Positions 1 to 8,408 of a DNA stretch of 64,000 bases are shown here, piece after piece (position 1 is the stretch's first letter; each line of letters begins with the position of its first letter). The notes under the pieces are model-generated. The model made no database searches. It was not told the DNA's origin and saw nothing but the letters and a program-made list of their open reading frames with translations. Source of the DNA: an uncultured Acidobacteriaceae bacterium (GTDB taxonomy: Bacteria; Acidobacteriota; Terriglobia; Terriglobales; Acidobacteriaceae). The stretch lies in contig CALFMO010000068.1 of NCBI GenBank assembly GCA_937879855.1, positions 124,001-188,000 on the forward strand. The letters run 5' to 3'. Both the position numbers and the translations under genes were made by a program.

Positions 1-2573
1 CCAGCCGCAGCCCGCGCTCAACTGTGGGGACGATCACCGAAATTTACGATTATCTTCGCCTGCTGTTCGCTTCTATTGGCGTGCCACATTGTCCCAAGTG
101 CGGGCGAGCGATCAGTCGGCAGAGCGCCGATCAGATTGTGCAACGGGTCATGGCGCTGAGTCCCGAAGACCGGGTTATGGTCATGGCGCCGATTGTGCGC
201 GGGCGCAAGGGCGAATTCAAGAAAGAGATGGAAACGCTGGTCAAGCACGGCTACACCCGGGCGCGAATCGATGGCGAACTGGTTAGCCTGGATGACGAAG
301 TCGCGATCAATCTCGACAAGCGGAAAAATCACACGATTGAAGTCGTCATTGACCGGCTGCTGGTGAAGCCGGGGATCGAGCATCGGCTAGAAATGTCGGT
401 GGGACTGGCGATGAAGCTGGCGGGCGGGTTAGTGCAAGTCGCGGTAGTCGGCGGCGAGGAGCAGCTTTATTCAGAAAAGCTAGCATGTCCGGATTGCGGC
501 ATCAGCGTGCCGCAACTGGAGCCGCGGTCGTTTTCGTTTAACAGCCTGTATGGAGCGTGTCCAGAGTGCCACGGGCTTGGCAGCAAGTACGATTTCGATC
601 CGGCAAAGGTGATTACCGACTGGTCGAAGCCGCTGCTCGAAGGCGGTTTGGGGCCGGGATCGGCTTCGCAGAATCTGATTCACATGCTCCAGATTGCCTC
701 TGCAGCGTATGGCATTAATTTGAGCACGCCGTTTGAAAAGCTTCCGGAGAGGACGCAGGATTTTCTGCTGAATGGCGAACCCGGGCGCGGCGGGAAGACC
801 GGCTTTCACGGCATCTTCGGATATTTGAAACAGAATCTGGAGGAGTCGACTTCCGAGGGCTATCGAGAATGGCTGATGGATCACATGTCAGCGACCGAGT
901 GTCCCGCATGTCATGGAAAGCGGCTGCGGCCAGAGAGCCTGGCGGTCAAGGTGAAGGGGATGTCGATTGCCGACTTCACCGCGATGCCAGTGGAGCGGTC
1001 GCTGGCGGTGGCGCAGGGCATCAGGCTGACGGGGCGCGAGGCGACGATTGCCGGGCGGGTCATGCACGAGATTGTGGAGCGGTTGCAGTTTTTGAATGCG
1101 GTGGGGTTGGGATACATCTCGCTCGATCGTTCGGCGGCGACCTTGTCAGGCGGCGAGGGCCAGCGCATTCGGCTGGCAACGCAGATAGGATCGAAACTGC
1201 GCGGCGTGTTGTATGTGCTGGATGAGCCGTCGATTGGACTGCACCACCGGGACAACGGGCGATTGTTGACTGCGTTGGAAAATCTGCGCGACCTGGGCAA
1301 CACGGTGCTGGTCGTTGAGCACGATGAAGAGACGATCCGTCGCGCCGATTACGTGGTTGATCTTGGGCCGGGTGCGGGGAGGCATGGCGGGAGCCTGGTG
1401 GCGCGCGGAACTCCAGAGGAGATCATGCGCGATCCGAACTCGCTCACCGGGGCGTATATCTCGGGGCGGACGTCAATTGAGATGCGGGCCGAGCGCCGAC
1501 ATGCGATCGGTGCGGCGCTGACGATTCTGGGGGCGAAGGAAAACAATCTCAAGAATCTGGACGTGACTTTTCCCTTGGGCGTGATGACCGTAGTGACAGG
1601 TGTGTCGGGTTCGGGCAAGTCGACGCTGGTGAATGACATTCTGTACCGGGCGCTTGCGCGGCAACTGTATCGGTCGCGCGAGAAGGCGGGCGAGCACAAG
1701 GCGATCTCCGGCGCGGAGAATATTGACAAGGTGATTCGCATCGATCAGTCGCCGATCGGGCGTACGCCACGGTCGAATCCGGCGACATACACCGGAGTGT
1801 TCACGCAGATCCGCGACTTCTATGCGATGCTGCCGGAGTCGCGCGAGCGCGGCTACAAGGCAGGACGATTTTCCTTCAATGTCTCTGGCGGACGCTGCGA
1901 GGCCTGCCAGGGCGAGGGGCAGCGGCGCATCGAGATGAATTTTCTGCCTGATGTGTATGTACTCTGCGAAGTCTGCGGCGGGCGGCGCTACAACCACGAA
2001 ACGCTGGCCGTGAAGTACAACGGCTATTCGATTGCGGATTTGCTGGAGATGCCGGTTTCCGATGCGCTGCCGATCCTGGAAAACATTCCTCAAGTAAAGC
2101 AGAAGCTGCAGACGCTGGTCGACGTGGGGCTGGGATACATTCATCTGGGGCAGTCGGCGGTGACGCTTTCGGGTGGCGAGGCCCAGCGCATCAAACTCGC
2201 GCGCGAACTAAGCAAGCGCCAGACCGGCAAGACGCTCTATCTGCTCGACGAGCCGACGACGGGTCTGCATTTCGACGATGTGCGGAAGTTGCTCGACGTG
2301 TTGCATCGGTTGACCGACCTCGGGAACTCGATCATTATCATCGAACACAACTTGGATGTGATTCGCAACGCAGATTGGGTCATCGATCTTGGTCCCGAAG
2401 GCGGAGAAGAAGGCGGACGCGTTGTCGCCCAGGGTACGCCGGAGGCAGTGGCGCGGGTGAAGAAGTCGTATACGGGTCAGGCGCTGGCGGGATACTTTTC
2501 AGGGAATGGAAAGCGCAGCGCTTACTCCCGGGCGGATCGGAGTCAAGAGAATCACAAAGCGCTGTCATCCTGA
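1..2573 (+). CDS. uvrA: UvrA, excinuclease ABC subunit A (5' truncated by window edge)
   Basis: DNA damage recognition ATPase of nucleotide excision repair, acting as a dimer with UvrB in the cytoplasm. The frame is open from base 3 and reads SRSPRSTVGT, a conserved UvrA segment, so roughly the first 100 residues, including the first Walker A, lie outside the window. Visible in order are a CPKC zinc-binding segment, a CPDC...CPEC zinc module, the ABC signature LSGGEGQRIRLA with LDEPSIGLHHRD, a second Walker A GVSGSGKST, a CEAC...CEVC zinc finger, and the second signature LSGGEAQRIKLA with LDEPTTGLHFDD. The last residues (ALSS) and the stop codon come from a dispersed repeat that starts before the gene ends. 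Confidence 0.97.
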   Translation, partial: SRSPRSTVGTITEIYDYLRLLFASIGVPHCPKCGRAISRQSADQIVQRVMALSPEDRVMVMAPIVRGRKGEFKKEMETLVKHGYTRARIDGELVSLDDEVAINLDKRKNHTIEVVIDRLLVKPGIEHRLEMSVGLAMKLAGGLVQVAVVGGEEQLYSEKLACPDCGISVPQLEPRSFSFNSLYGACPECHGLGSKYDFDPAKVITDWSKPLLEGGLGPGSASQNLIHMLQIASAAYGINLSTPFEKLPERTQDFLLNGEPGRGGKTGFHGIFGYLKQNLEESTSEGYREWLMDHMSATECPACHGKRLRPESLAVKVKGMSIADFTAMPVERSLAVAQGIRLTGREATIAGRVMHEIVERLQFLNAVGLGYISLDRSAATLSGGEGQRIRLATQIGSKLRGVLYVLDEPSIGLHHRDNGRLLTALENLRDLGNTVLVVEHDEETIRRADYVVDLGPGAGRHGGSLVARGTPEEIMRDPNSLTGAYISGRTSIEMRAERRHAIGAALTILGAKENNLKNLDVTFPLGVMTVVTGVSGSGKSTLVNDILYRALARQLYRSREKAGEHKAISGAENIDKVIRIDQSPIGRTPRSNPATYTGVFTQIRDFYAMLPESRERGYKAGRFSFNVSGGRCEACQGEGQRRIEMNFLPDVYVLCEVCGGRRYNHETLAVKYNGYSIADLLEMPVSDALPILENIPQVKQKLQTLVDVGLGYIHLGQSAVTLSGGEAQRIKLARELSKRQTGKTLYLLDEPTTGLHFDDVRKLLDVLHRLTDLGNSIIIIEHNLDVIRNADWVIDLGPEGGEEGGRVVAQGTPEAVARVKKSYTGQALAGYFSGNGKRSAYSRADRSQENHKALSS

Positions 2574-2654
2574 GCGGCGTTTTTTGCCGCGAAGGACCTG
2601 TGCAAGTGGCGAGGGATTGCACAGGTCCTTCGCTTCGCTCAGGGATGACAGCGC
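2559..2654. repeat. Long inverted repeat of the GTCATCCTGAGC family at the uvrA 3' end
   Basis: The left arm (2559-2604) and right arm (2618-2654) are near-perfect reverse complements over about 35 bp, both containing GTCATCC-TGAGCG and GCGAAGGACCTGTGCA blocks. The left arm also holds a small GGCG/GCC stem around six T residues. The uvrA stop codon (2571-2573) lies inside the left arm. The structure could act as a transcription end or mRNA stabiliser. Single-arm relatives lie at 24642-24688 and 37953-37980. Confidence 0.8.
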
Positions 2655-2719
2655 TCGAGTGAGTAGACTGGTCTTAGCAAAACATAGCGATTAAGTAGGC
2701 ACTACAGAAAAGGATATTC

Positions 2720-3589
2720 TTGTCTTCTTCTGAAAATCCGCAGTTTGAGCGGCCGCCGATGAGCGCCGAGACGCCGACATTGAGCACGCCGGACCCTTTC
2801 GCGCCTGCGAGCATTGCCCCTGTTCCCACGGCGCCTCCGCCCATAGAGAACCCGGTGTGGAACGGGTGGGACGTGCTGCTTATCGCGGGGCTAACCCTGG
2901 TCACCATGGTGGTATTTCAGCTTGCAGTGCTGCTGGCGGCACATTTCCTCTGGTACCCGCGCGAAAACCTGGCGGAAGTTTCGAAAAAGCCGATCCTGCT
3001 GATTGTCTCGCAGGTCCTGATCTACATTCCGGTAGCGTTGTGCATGGTCGCGCTGGTCGAGGGAAAGTATCACGTAGGCTTCTGGCGGGCGATCCGCTGG
3101 AACTGGCCGCGGGCCGAGTGGAGACTGTTGGCGCTGGGAGCGGCGATGTTCTTCGTCCTCGGCCTGCTGCAGAACTTGTTGCCCATGCCGCAGGACACTC
3201 CGTTCGAGCATCTTTTCGACCGCCCGCGCGACGCTTATCTGCTCTCGCTCATCGCCGTTACGCTTGGGCCGCTGATGGAAGAACTGTTCTTTCGCGGGCT
3301 GATGTATCCGGTGTTGGCGCGGCGGATGGGCGCCGCCTGGGGGATCGCACTCACCGCGCTGCCTTTTGGTTTGATTCATCTACCGCAATATGGATGGGCG
3401 TGGGGAGCGGCTCTGGTGATCTTCCTGGTGGGAGTGGTTTGTGGCGTGGTAAGGGCGGTTACGCGCTCGGTGGGAGCTAGTTTCCTGGTGCACGCGGGCT
3501 TCAATGGCACGCAGATGTTGATCGCCGTCGTCATGACTCACGGTTTCAGGCACATGCCGAAAACTCTGCTGCAGCTTTCCCTTTTCTGA
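2720..3589 (+). CDS. CPBP family intramembrane glutamic endopeptidase
   Basis: Predicted polytopic membrane protease of the CPBP (Abi/CAAX-prenyl-protease-like) family, 289 aa. After a polar, proline-rich N-terminus of about 50 residues come several hydrophobic segments. The C-terminal half carries the family motifs: MEELFFRG (the EExxxR glutamates and arginine), then GLIHLP and HAGFNGTQ (the metal/active-site histidines). The chosen start is TTG, because GAAAAGGA lies about 7 nt upstream and no better initiation codon fits. It is flanked by uvrA and a sensor kinase on the same strand but with gaps over 80 nt, so it is probably a separate unit. The natural substrate cannot be deduced. Confidence 0.85.
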   Translation: MSSSENPQFERPPMSAETPTLSTPDPFAPASIAPVPTAPPPIENPVWNGWDVLLIAGLTLVTMVVFQLAVLLAAHFLWYPRENLAEVSKKPILLIVSQVLIYIPVALCMVALVEGKYHVGFWRAIRWNWPRAEWRLLALGAAMFFVLGLLQNLLPMPQDTPFEHLFDRPRDAYLLSLIAVTLGPLMEELFFRGLMYPVLARRMGAAWGIALTALPFGLIHLPQYGWAWGAALVIFLVGVVCGVVRAVTRSVGASFLVHAGFNGTQMLIAVVMTHGFRHMPKTLLQLSLF

Positions 3590-3676
3590 CGTTTCGAATT
3601 CGTAAATTCGCTCCCTCGCCGCGCAGGGTCCCCACGATTGACGTATAGTAGGCAGACTGTCCCTGTGGGATGAAGG

Positions 3677-5662
3677 ATGAGTCAGCCAGCAGCGCCCAAC
3701 CAAAACCGGGAATCAGGGTTGCCCAAGACCGTGGCTGAGACGCTTCTTTCGCCGAGCATTCTGGAAGCGATTCCTGACGCTGTGGCGGCCGTGAACCAGC
3801 AGGGCGTCATCATCCAGGTCAATTCCCAAACCGAGGCTCTGTTCGGGTACACCCGCGACGAGTTGATCGGCCAGAAAATCGAGATGCTGGTGCCGGAGCG
3901 GCAGCGCCCGCAACATCATCATCATCGCGAGCATTTCCATCAGCAGCCCAAGATTCGCCGCATGGGCTCAGGGCTCGACCTCTCCGGAAGACGCCGCGAT
4001 GGAACGGAGTTTCCAGTTGAAATCAGCCTCAGCCCCGTGGCAACGGCTGACGGAATGATGGTTCTGAGCGTGATCCGCGACATTAGCGACCGTAAGCGCA
4101 TTGAAGATGAACTGCGCCGCGTCAACCAGGAACTTGACCGGAGAAAAAGCCGCGAGCTGCGGGATTCGCAAAACAGGCTGGCGCTGATCGTCGATTCCTC
4201 GCAGGATGCGATTATCGGCAAGAACCTCGAGGGCATCGTAACCCACTGGAATCGGGGCGCGGAACATATTTATGGCTACACTGCGGAGGAGATGATCGGC
4301 AGGCCGATCGCGATGCTGGCTCCCACAGAGCGGGCCGATGAGATTCCGGCGATTCTGGAGAAGATTCGCCACGGCCAACGCGTCGAATATTTTGAGTCCG
4401 TGCGAGTCACAAAAGACGGGCGCCACTTGAATATGTCCATTTCCGTTTCTCCTATTCACAATGCGGAAGGCACCGTGGTTGGAGCATCTACCATCGCTCG
4501 TAATATCACGGCGCAGAAAAAAGTCGAGGACCAGTTGCGGCAGTCGCAAAAAATGGAGGCAGTGGGTCGACTGGCTGGCGGCGTCGCGCATGACTTCAAC
4601 AATCTTTTAGGCATTGTCACCGCTTGTTCCGAACTGCTTCGCCATCGCGTGGACGACGAGAGCTTGGAATACATTGACAACATTCACGAGGCGGCAAGAC
4701 GAGGCGCTGCACTCACTCGACAGTTACTGGCGTTTAGCCGCAGGCAGCCAGTACAGACGCAGTTGCTGGACCTGAATGATCGGCTGAAGGAAGTGAGCAA
4801 GCTGTTGCGGCCGCTCATGGGAGACGATGTCGAGATTGCGCTCCTGCCGCGATCGGCAACCGCGATCGTTGACGCGGACCCTGGCCAACTGGACCAAATC
4901 GTAATGAACCTGGCGGTGAACGCTCGCGACGCCATGCCACGCGGTGGAAGGCTGGCTCTGGAGACGGGAGTGTCCGATTTTGATGAGGGGTTTGCCACGG
5001 AGCACCCAGGTTTGTCCGCGGGACGGTATGTGATGCTGGCGGTCAGCGACAACGGAATTGGCATGGATGAGGCGACGCGATCCCGCATTTTCGAACCTTT
5101 TTTCACCACCAAAGAAACCGGCAAGGGAAGCGGGCTCGGCTTGGCTACGGTCTACGGCATCGTCAAGCAGAGCGGAGGACACATCTGGGTCTACAGCGAA
5201 CCAGGGCGCGGAACTACGTTCAAGATCTATCTGCCCAGTGCGGAATCTAAGTTAGGGACGGCACCCGTGACGCAGACCGAGGCTCTTCCCCAGAGACGAG
5301 AGGGTGTGACCATCTTGCTGGTGGAAGATGACGTTGTCATGCGCAAGCTGACACGGAAGATGCTGGAGCAGCACGGTTACCAGGTTCTTGAGGCCGAGGA
5401 TGGCAAATCCGCGCTCAATGTAATCAGCTCTGATCACGCATCGATTGGCGTGATTCTTACCGACGTCGTGATGAAGGGAATGAACGGTCCCGAACTCGTT
5501 CTGCGGGTAATTGAGTCGCACCCTGAAACAAAAGTCGTCTATATGTCGGGCTACACCGGAGAGTTGGTCGCGAACCAAGGAATTGAGGGTGGCATCCGCC
5601 TGCTGGAAAAGCCGTTCACCCGCGCCGAATTGCTGAAGACGCTAGACGCCGCGCTGAGCTAG
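3677..5662 (+). CDS. Hybrid PAS sensor histidine kinase with C-terminal receiver
   Basis: Signal-transduction kinase of 661 aa with no transmembrane segment visible, so probably cytosolic. Domain order: PAS 1 (about 25-140), PAS 2 (about 165-285), HisKA with phospho-accepting His in GGVAHDFNNLL (about 305), HATPase_c with N box NLAVNARDAMP, G1 DNGIGM and GKGSGLGLATV (about 405-515), and a receiver (about 540-660). The receiver has acidic pocket VEDD, phospho-acceptor Asp in ILTDVVM, and a KP pair in LEKPF. The HDFNN H-box is typical of this hybrid group. A histidine-rich stretch (HHHH) occurs at the end of PAS 1. No separate output regulator is adjacent. The ligand is unknown. Confidence 0.93.
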   Translation: MSQPAAPNQNRESGLPKTVAETLLSPSILEAIPDAVAAVNQQGVIIQVNSQTEALFGYTRDELIGQKIEMLVPERQRPQHHHHREHFHQQPKIRRMGSGLDLSGRRRDGTEFPVEISLSPVATADGMMVLSVIRDISDRKRIEDELRRVNQELDRRKSRELRDSQNRLALIVDSSQDAIIGKNLEGIVTHWNRGAEHIYGYTAEEMIGRPIAMLAPTERADEIPAILEKIRHGQRVEYFESVRVTKDGRHLNMSISVSPIHNAEGTVVGASTIARNITAQKKVEDQLRQSQKMEAVGRLAGGVAHDFNNLLGIVTACSELLRHRVDDESLEYIDNIHEAARRGAALTRQLLAFSRRQPVQTQLLDLNDRLKEVSKLLRPLMGDDVEIALLPRSATAIVDADPGQLDQIVMNLAVNARDAMPRGGRLALETGVSDFDEGFATEHPGLSAGRYVMLAVSDNGIGMDEATRSRIFEPFFTTKETGKGSGLGLATVYGIVKQSGGHIWVYSEPGRGTTFKIYLPSAESKLGTAPVTQTEALPQRREGVTILLVEDDVVMRKLTRKMLEQHGYQVLEAEDGKSALNVISSDHASIGVILTDVVMKGMNGPELVLRVIESHPETKVVYMSGYTGELVANQGIEGGIRLLEKPFTRAELLKTLDAALS

Positions 5663-5690
5663 TGTGGCGCGGGCACTCCTGCCCGCGACT
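5663..5690 (-). repeat. REP hairpin, copy A (inverted orientation)
   Basis: Stem GCGGGCA / TGCCCGC with a CTCC loop and a GTGTGG flank. This is the reverse complement of copies B (5770-5798) and C (6406-6434), and it begins immediately after the kinase stop codon. The 79 bases between copies A and B show no coding potential. Confidence 0.85.
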
Positions 5691-5769
5691 GCCGGCAGCG
5701 TAAGAAAAGCCGCGGGGACAGGGCCGTCAACTACTGTGGGGAAGTGTTTCGAACTTAGATCTGGCTAGA

Positions 5770-5798
5770 GTTCGCGGGCAGGAGTGCCCGCTCCACAC
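5770..5798 (+). repeat. REP hairpin, copy B
   Basis: Stem GCGGGCA / TGCCCGC with GGAG loop, preceded by TAGAGTTC and followed by TCCACAC. It lies 3 bases from the 3' end of the transposase gene and is a direct repeat of copy C, so B and C bracket the gene. Confidence 0.88.
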
Positions 5799-5801
5799 AT
5801 T

Positions 5802-6296
5802 TCAAATGCACACTTCAGGTCTCTCAAGGTCAACCCACAACCACTGGTAATCTTCCGGTTTGTCTACCAATCCTTTCCTGACCGGATTTTGCCGGATATA
5901 TTCGATCGTTTCTCGCAAGCTCTCGTTTCTCCTCAAGACATGGTCGAAGGATTCGTCTTGCCATAACCGACCGATGCTTCCAATGAGTTTATTGATGCTA
6001 CGCGCAGAACTGCCTTTGATCGCCCGCAGAATCTCAGGAAGCGCAAACGTCCAGCCCTCAGCATCTCGCAGACCGGTGAATAGAAGGTGTGCGTGATCGG
6101 GCATGATGACAGCGGCGTGAAGGTGGATCGTTTTGCCGTCGTCGTGGAGGCAATGTTGCAAGGTTAGCGTTCGCACCTCCGGAGAGAGTATGACTCCAGG
6201 CAGAGTTCGGAATGTGACGAACAGGGGCCGGTTGTCCTTCTGATAGTGTGGAAGGCGCCGTCGGTATTCGTAGCGCCGAAAATTTGCAGTAGGCAT
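5802..6296 (-). CDS. REP-associated tyrosine transposase (RAYT, Y1_Tnp)
   Basis: Single-strand DNA transposase-like protein of the HUH/Y1 family, 164 aa. It shows the metal-binding HUH motif in MPDHAHLLF and a catalytic-type tyrosine in YIRQNPVRKGL near the C-terminus, the pattern of RAYTs rather than IS200. The start at 6296 gives an N-terminus (MPTANFRRYEYRRR) typical of the family. A longer frame extends upstream through a REP copy and looks non-native. The gene sits between two direct REP copies with a third, inverted copy behind the nearer one. RAYTs are known to be domesticated, usually single-copy, and linked to dispersal of REP hairpins. Confidence 0.88.
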   Translation of the reverse strand: MPTANFRRYEYRRRLPHYQKDNRPLFVTFRTLPGVILSPEVRTLTLQHCLHDDGKTIHLHAAVIMPDHAHLLFTGLRDAEGWTFALPEILRAIKGSSARSINKLIGSIGRLWQDESFDHVLRRNESLRETIEYIRQNPVRKGLVDKPEDYQWLWVDLERPEVCI

Positions 6297-6405
6297 GACT
6301 TCGCTCTTTCTAATTTTAGAGCGAAGCATCTGTTTTCGGCAGGCGAGCGAGCGTTTCCCCTTCGAATAGTTCCGAAATGGAAACATGGCTCTGCTTCTCG
6401 TTAGA

Positions 6406-6434
6406 GTTCGCGGGCAGGAGTGCCCGCGCCACAC
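6406..6434 (+). repeat. REP hairpin, copy C
   Basis: Stem GCGGGCA / TGCCCGC, GGAG loop, TAGAGTTC before it and GCCACAC after it. It is almost identical to copy B over 28 bases and lies upstream of the transposase start. Confidence 0.88.
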
Positions 6435-6453
6435 GAAACCGCGCCACGCGAAG

Positions 6454-8247
6454 CTACTTTACCGTTACGGTCAGCAACTGCGCGCCGCTTACCACGTAAT
6501 CGAGCGGCGGTGTCGCCGTTTCGTCGACGCTGGATTCGCCGCTGACGATCATCTCCTGGTTGCCGCGCATGCCATCCATCACGTTCATGACAGAAATCGG
6601 CAAAGTGGGCATGACTTTGTCGGCCACCCGCGCTTCAGGATCGGCTTCCAGAAGAGAAACATAGAGACGATTGTTGGCATGCTCTTTGTTGAGCAGAGCA
6701 ATCGTCGACGCCAGGTCGAGTTTGCGGCCGAAGGCTGCGTTGGCACGGCCGACGTGGTCGAGAGTATCTCCGTCACTTACCAGGATGCGCAGCGTTCCTT
6801 TGCTGGCCGAGGTGGGAATCTTCACCGGAATCTGGTGCACGACGCGCTCGCCGCGATAAGGCGCGAGCACGGTCTCTACAATTATTTCATCGCCAGGACG
6901 AGCTTCGCTTACATCCGTGCGGGCGCTTTCCAGACGTGCCCACCGGCGTTCACGGACTAGGTCGAAGTCGAGGGTCACGCCGTTCACTGCCGGGGCGTTG
7001 TAAGGATTGTCGTAAATGCGTCCGAAGCGCTCGCCTAATGACAGCGCGGCGGCCATGGCGGCGGGCTGGCCGTTCTCGGCAGGGACGAACATGTTCCTAA
7101 GCCCAACTTCGGGGAAGCCCTTGACATCGATGCTGCCATTGAGGCGATAGGTGATTTCCTCGCCGTATTCATTGACGCCGTGCAGCGCGTTGAAGACGGT
7201 CGCCATCATGGCTACGGGACTCAAGCGGGGATTGTTCAGGACTTCGTAATGAAATACCTTGGAGCCGCTTCCACCGTGGATGGTCAGCGTCACCGGAATC
7301 ATGTCGGGCTGCTTGTTGAATACGCCCATAATGCCGGTGTGGCGATCCTGCACAAAAACTCCAGCTTGCTCGGTCGTGTCGACAATCTTGAAGGCGTTCA
7401 TCGGCGAGGGTAACGTTGCCAGCACCCGCGCCTTGTTCATAGGCAAATCAACTGAACCGAACTGCAGCAGAGGATGTCCGCAAGCCAGCAGGCGCTGTGG
7501 ATCGATGTAAGTCACGGTGCAAGTCGCCGCGATGTCCATATCCCCGCGAACCAGGATGGCACTCACCGCCGAGCCCGCCTCTAGCGGTTCCGGCTGTTTG
7601 TCTTCGCTGACCGAGCCCGCGCCCATCACCGGGATCACTCCCGCAGAGGCGAACTGCGAAGCAAAGCGCTGCACCGTGTCTTCGGAAAATCCGTTGAAAA
7701 CCAGCGGAGCGTCGATAGGCTTCAGGTAGTTGGAGAAATTCTGGATTTGGGTCGAGTCTGGAGCAACAGCGTCGCCCGGGGCAGCCGTTTTACCCGCGAC
7801 AATTGAAATGCCAGGCTTGGCGGCAGAAGCCTCTTCGACGGGCGTTTTGTCGAGGGCATTGATCTCGAGCATGTCGGCAATCGGGGTTACGCCAGCGATC
7901 GGCTCTTTCGAGAACTCGCCAATACGAAAAGCCAGTGCGCCAGCCAACTTGCCGTTGATATATACCGGGCTGCCGCTCATACCAGCGACCACGCCCGTGT
8001 ATTCCACCTTCGGCCCGTGGAGCCGAACCAGGATCACGTCGCCCTTGGGCCCATTGGTGTTGTGCATAACGCCGAGGACTTCCACGTCCATCGGCTCGGG
8101 CTTAACACCCTCGAACACCGTGAGCGCATAACCGTGCATCCCGGCGTGGATCTGGTTGACCGGAATGGTAGGCTGCGAGGTTTGGGCGAAAAGCGAAATT
8201 GTGGATAGGGATAGACCTAGGACGACAAGCGCAAACACTTTTCTCAT
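6454..8247 (-). CDS. SpoIVB-type S55 peptidase-domain protein, exported
   Basis: Putative secreted serine peptidase of about 597 aa. It begins with a signal peptide (MRKVFALVVLGLSLSTISLFA). A GMSGSPVYINGKLAGA block around residue 115 matches the serine motif of the S55 family, and a TVTYIDPQRLLACGHPL block around residue 255 resembles the segment carrying the S55 histidine. The C-terminal half is a long uncharacterised region rich in beta-strand-like sequence. The start at 8247 puts the signal peptide at the N-terminus; an in-frame ATG lies 12 bases upstream. It is divergent from the VWA gene, with 161 bases between them. Family known, substrate unknown; proteolytic activity is inferred. Confidence 0.85.
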   Translation of the reverse strand: MRKVFALVVLGLSLSTISLFAQTSQPTIPVNQIHAGMHGYALTVFEGVKPEPMDVEVLGVMHNTNGPKGDVILVRLHGPKVEYTGVVAGMSGSPVYINGKLAGALAFRIGEFSKEPIAGVTPIADMLEINALDKTPVEEASAAKPGISIVAGKTAAPGDAVAPDSTQIQNFSNYLKPIDAPLVFNGFSEDTVQRFASQFASAGVIPVMGAGSVSEDKQPEPLEAGSAVSAILVRGDMDIAATCTVTYIDPQRLLACGHPLLQFGSVDLPMNKARVLATLPSPMNAFKIVDTTEQAGVFVQDRHTGIMGVFNKQPDMIPVTLTIHGGSGSKVFHYEVLNNPRLSPVAMMATVFNALHGVNEYGEEITYRLNGSIDVKGFPEVGLRNMFVPAENGQPAAMAAALSLGERFGRIYDNPYNAPAVNGVTLDFDLVRERRWARLESARTDVSEARPGDEIIVETVLAPYRGERVVHQIPVKIPTSASKGTLRILVSDGDTLDHVGRANAAFGRKLDLASTIALLNKEHANNRLYVSLLEADPEARVADKVMPTLPISVMNVMDGMRGNQEMIVSGESSVDETATPPLDYVVSGAQLLTVTVK

Positions 8248-8408
8248 GTAATGCCCCGACATGGAACCCGCCAACGGATTCCAATTACAAAATTAGAGTC
8301 AGATCAACTGCCGTTCGTTGCATGGAGGGGGACGATCTGGGACCCTGCAAAACATCCCAATTGCGAATCCTTGCGTCTATACTAGCACAGGGGTTTTCGG
8401 GGTCGAAC

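Noticed and set aside
1473..2144. Long minus-strand frame of 223 codons inside uvrA
   Set aside because: Antisense to a highly conserved UvrA region; high GC makes such shadow frames common, and it has no motif or ribosome site.
5663..6434. CRISPR-like array from the repeated hairpins
   Set aside because: Copies are irregularly spaced, differ in orientation and flank a transposase; there are no spacers or cas genes.
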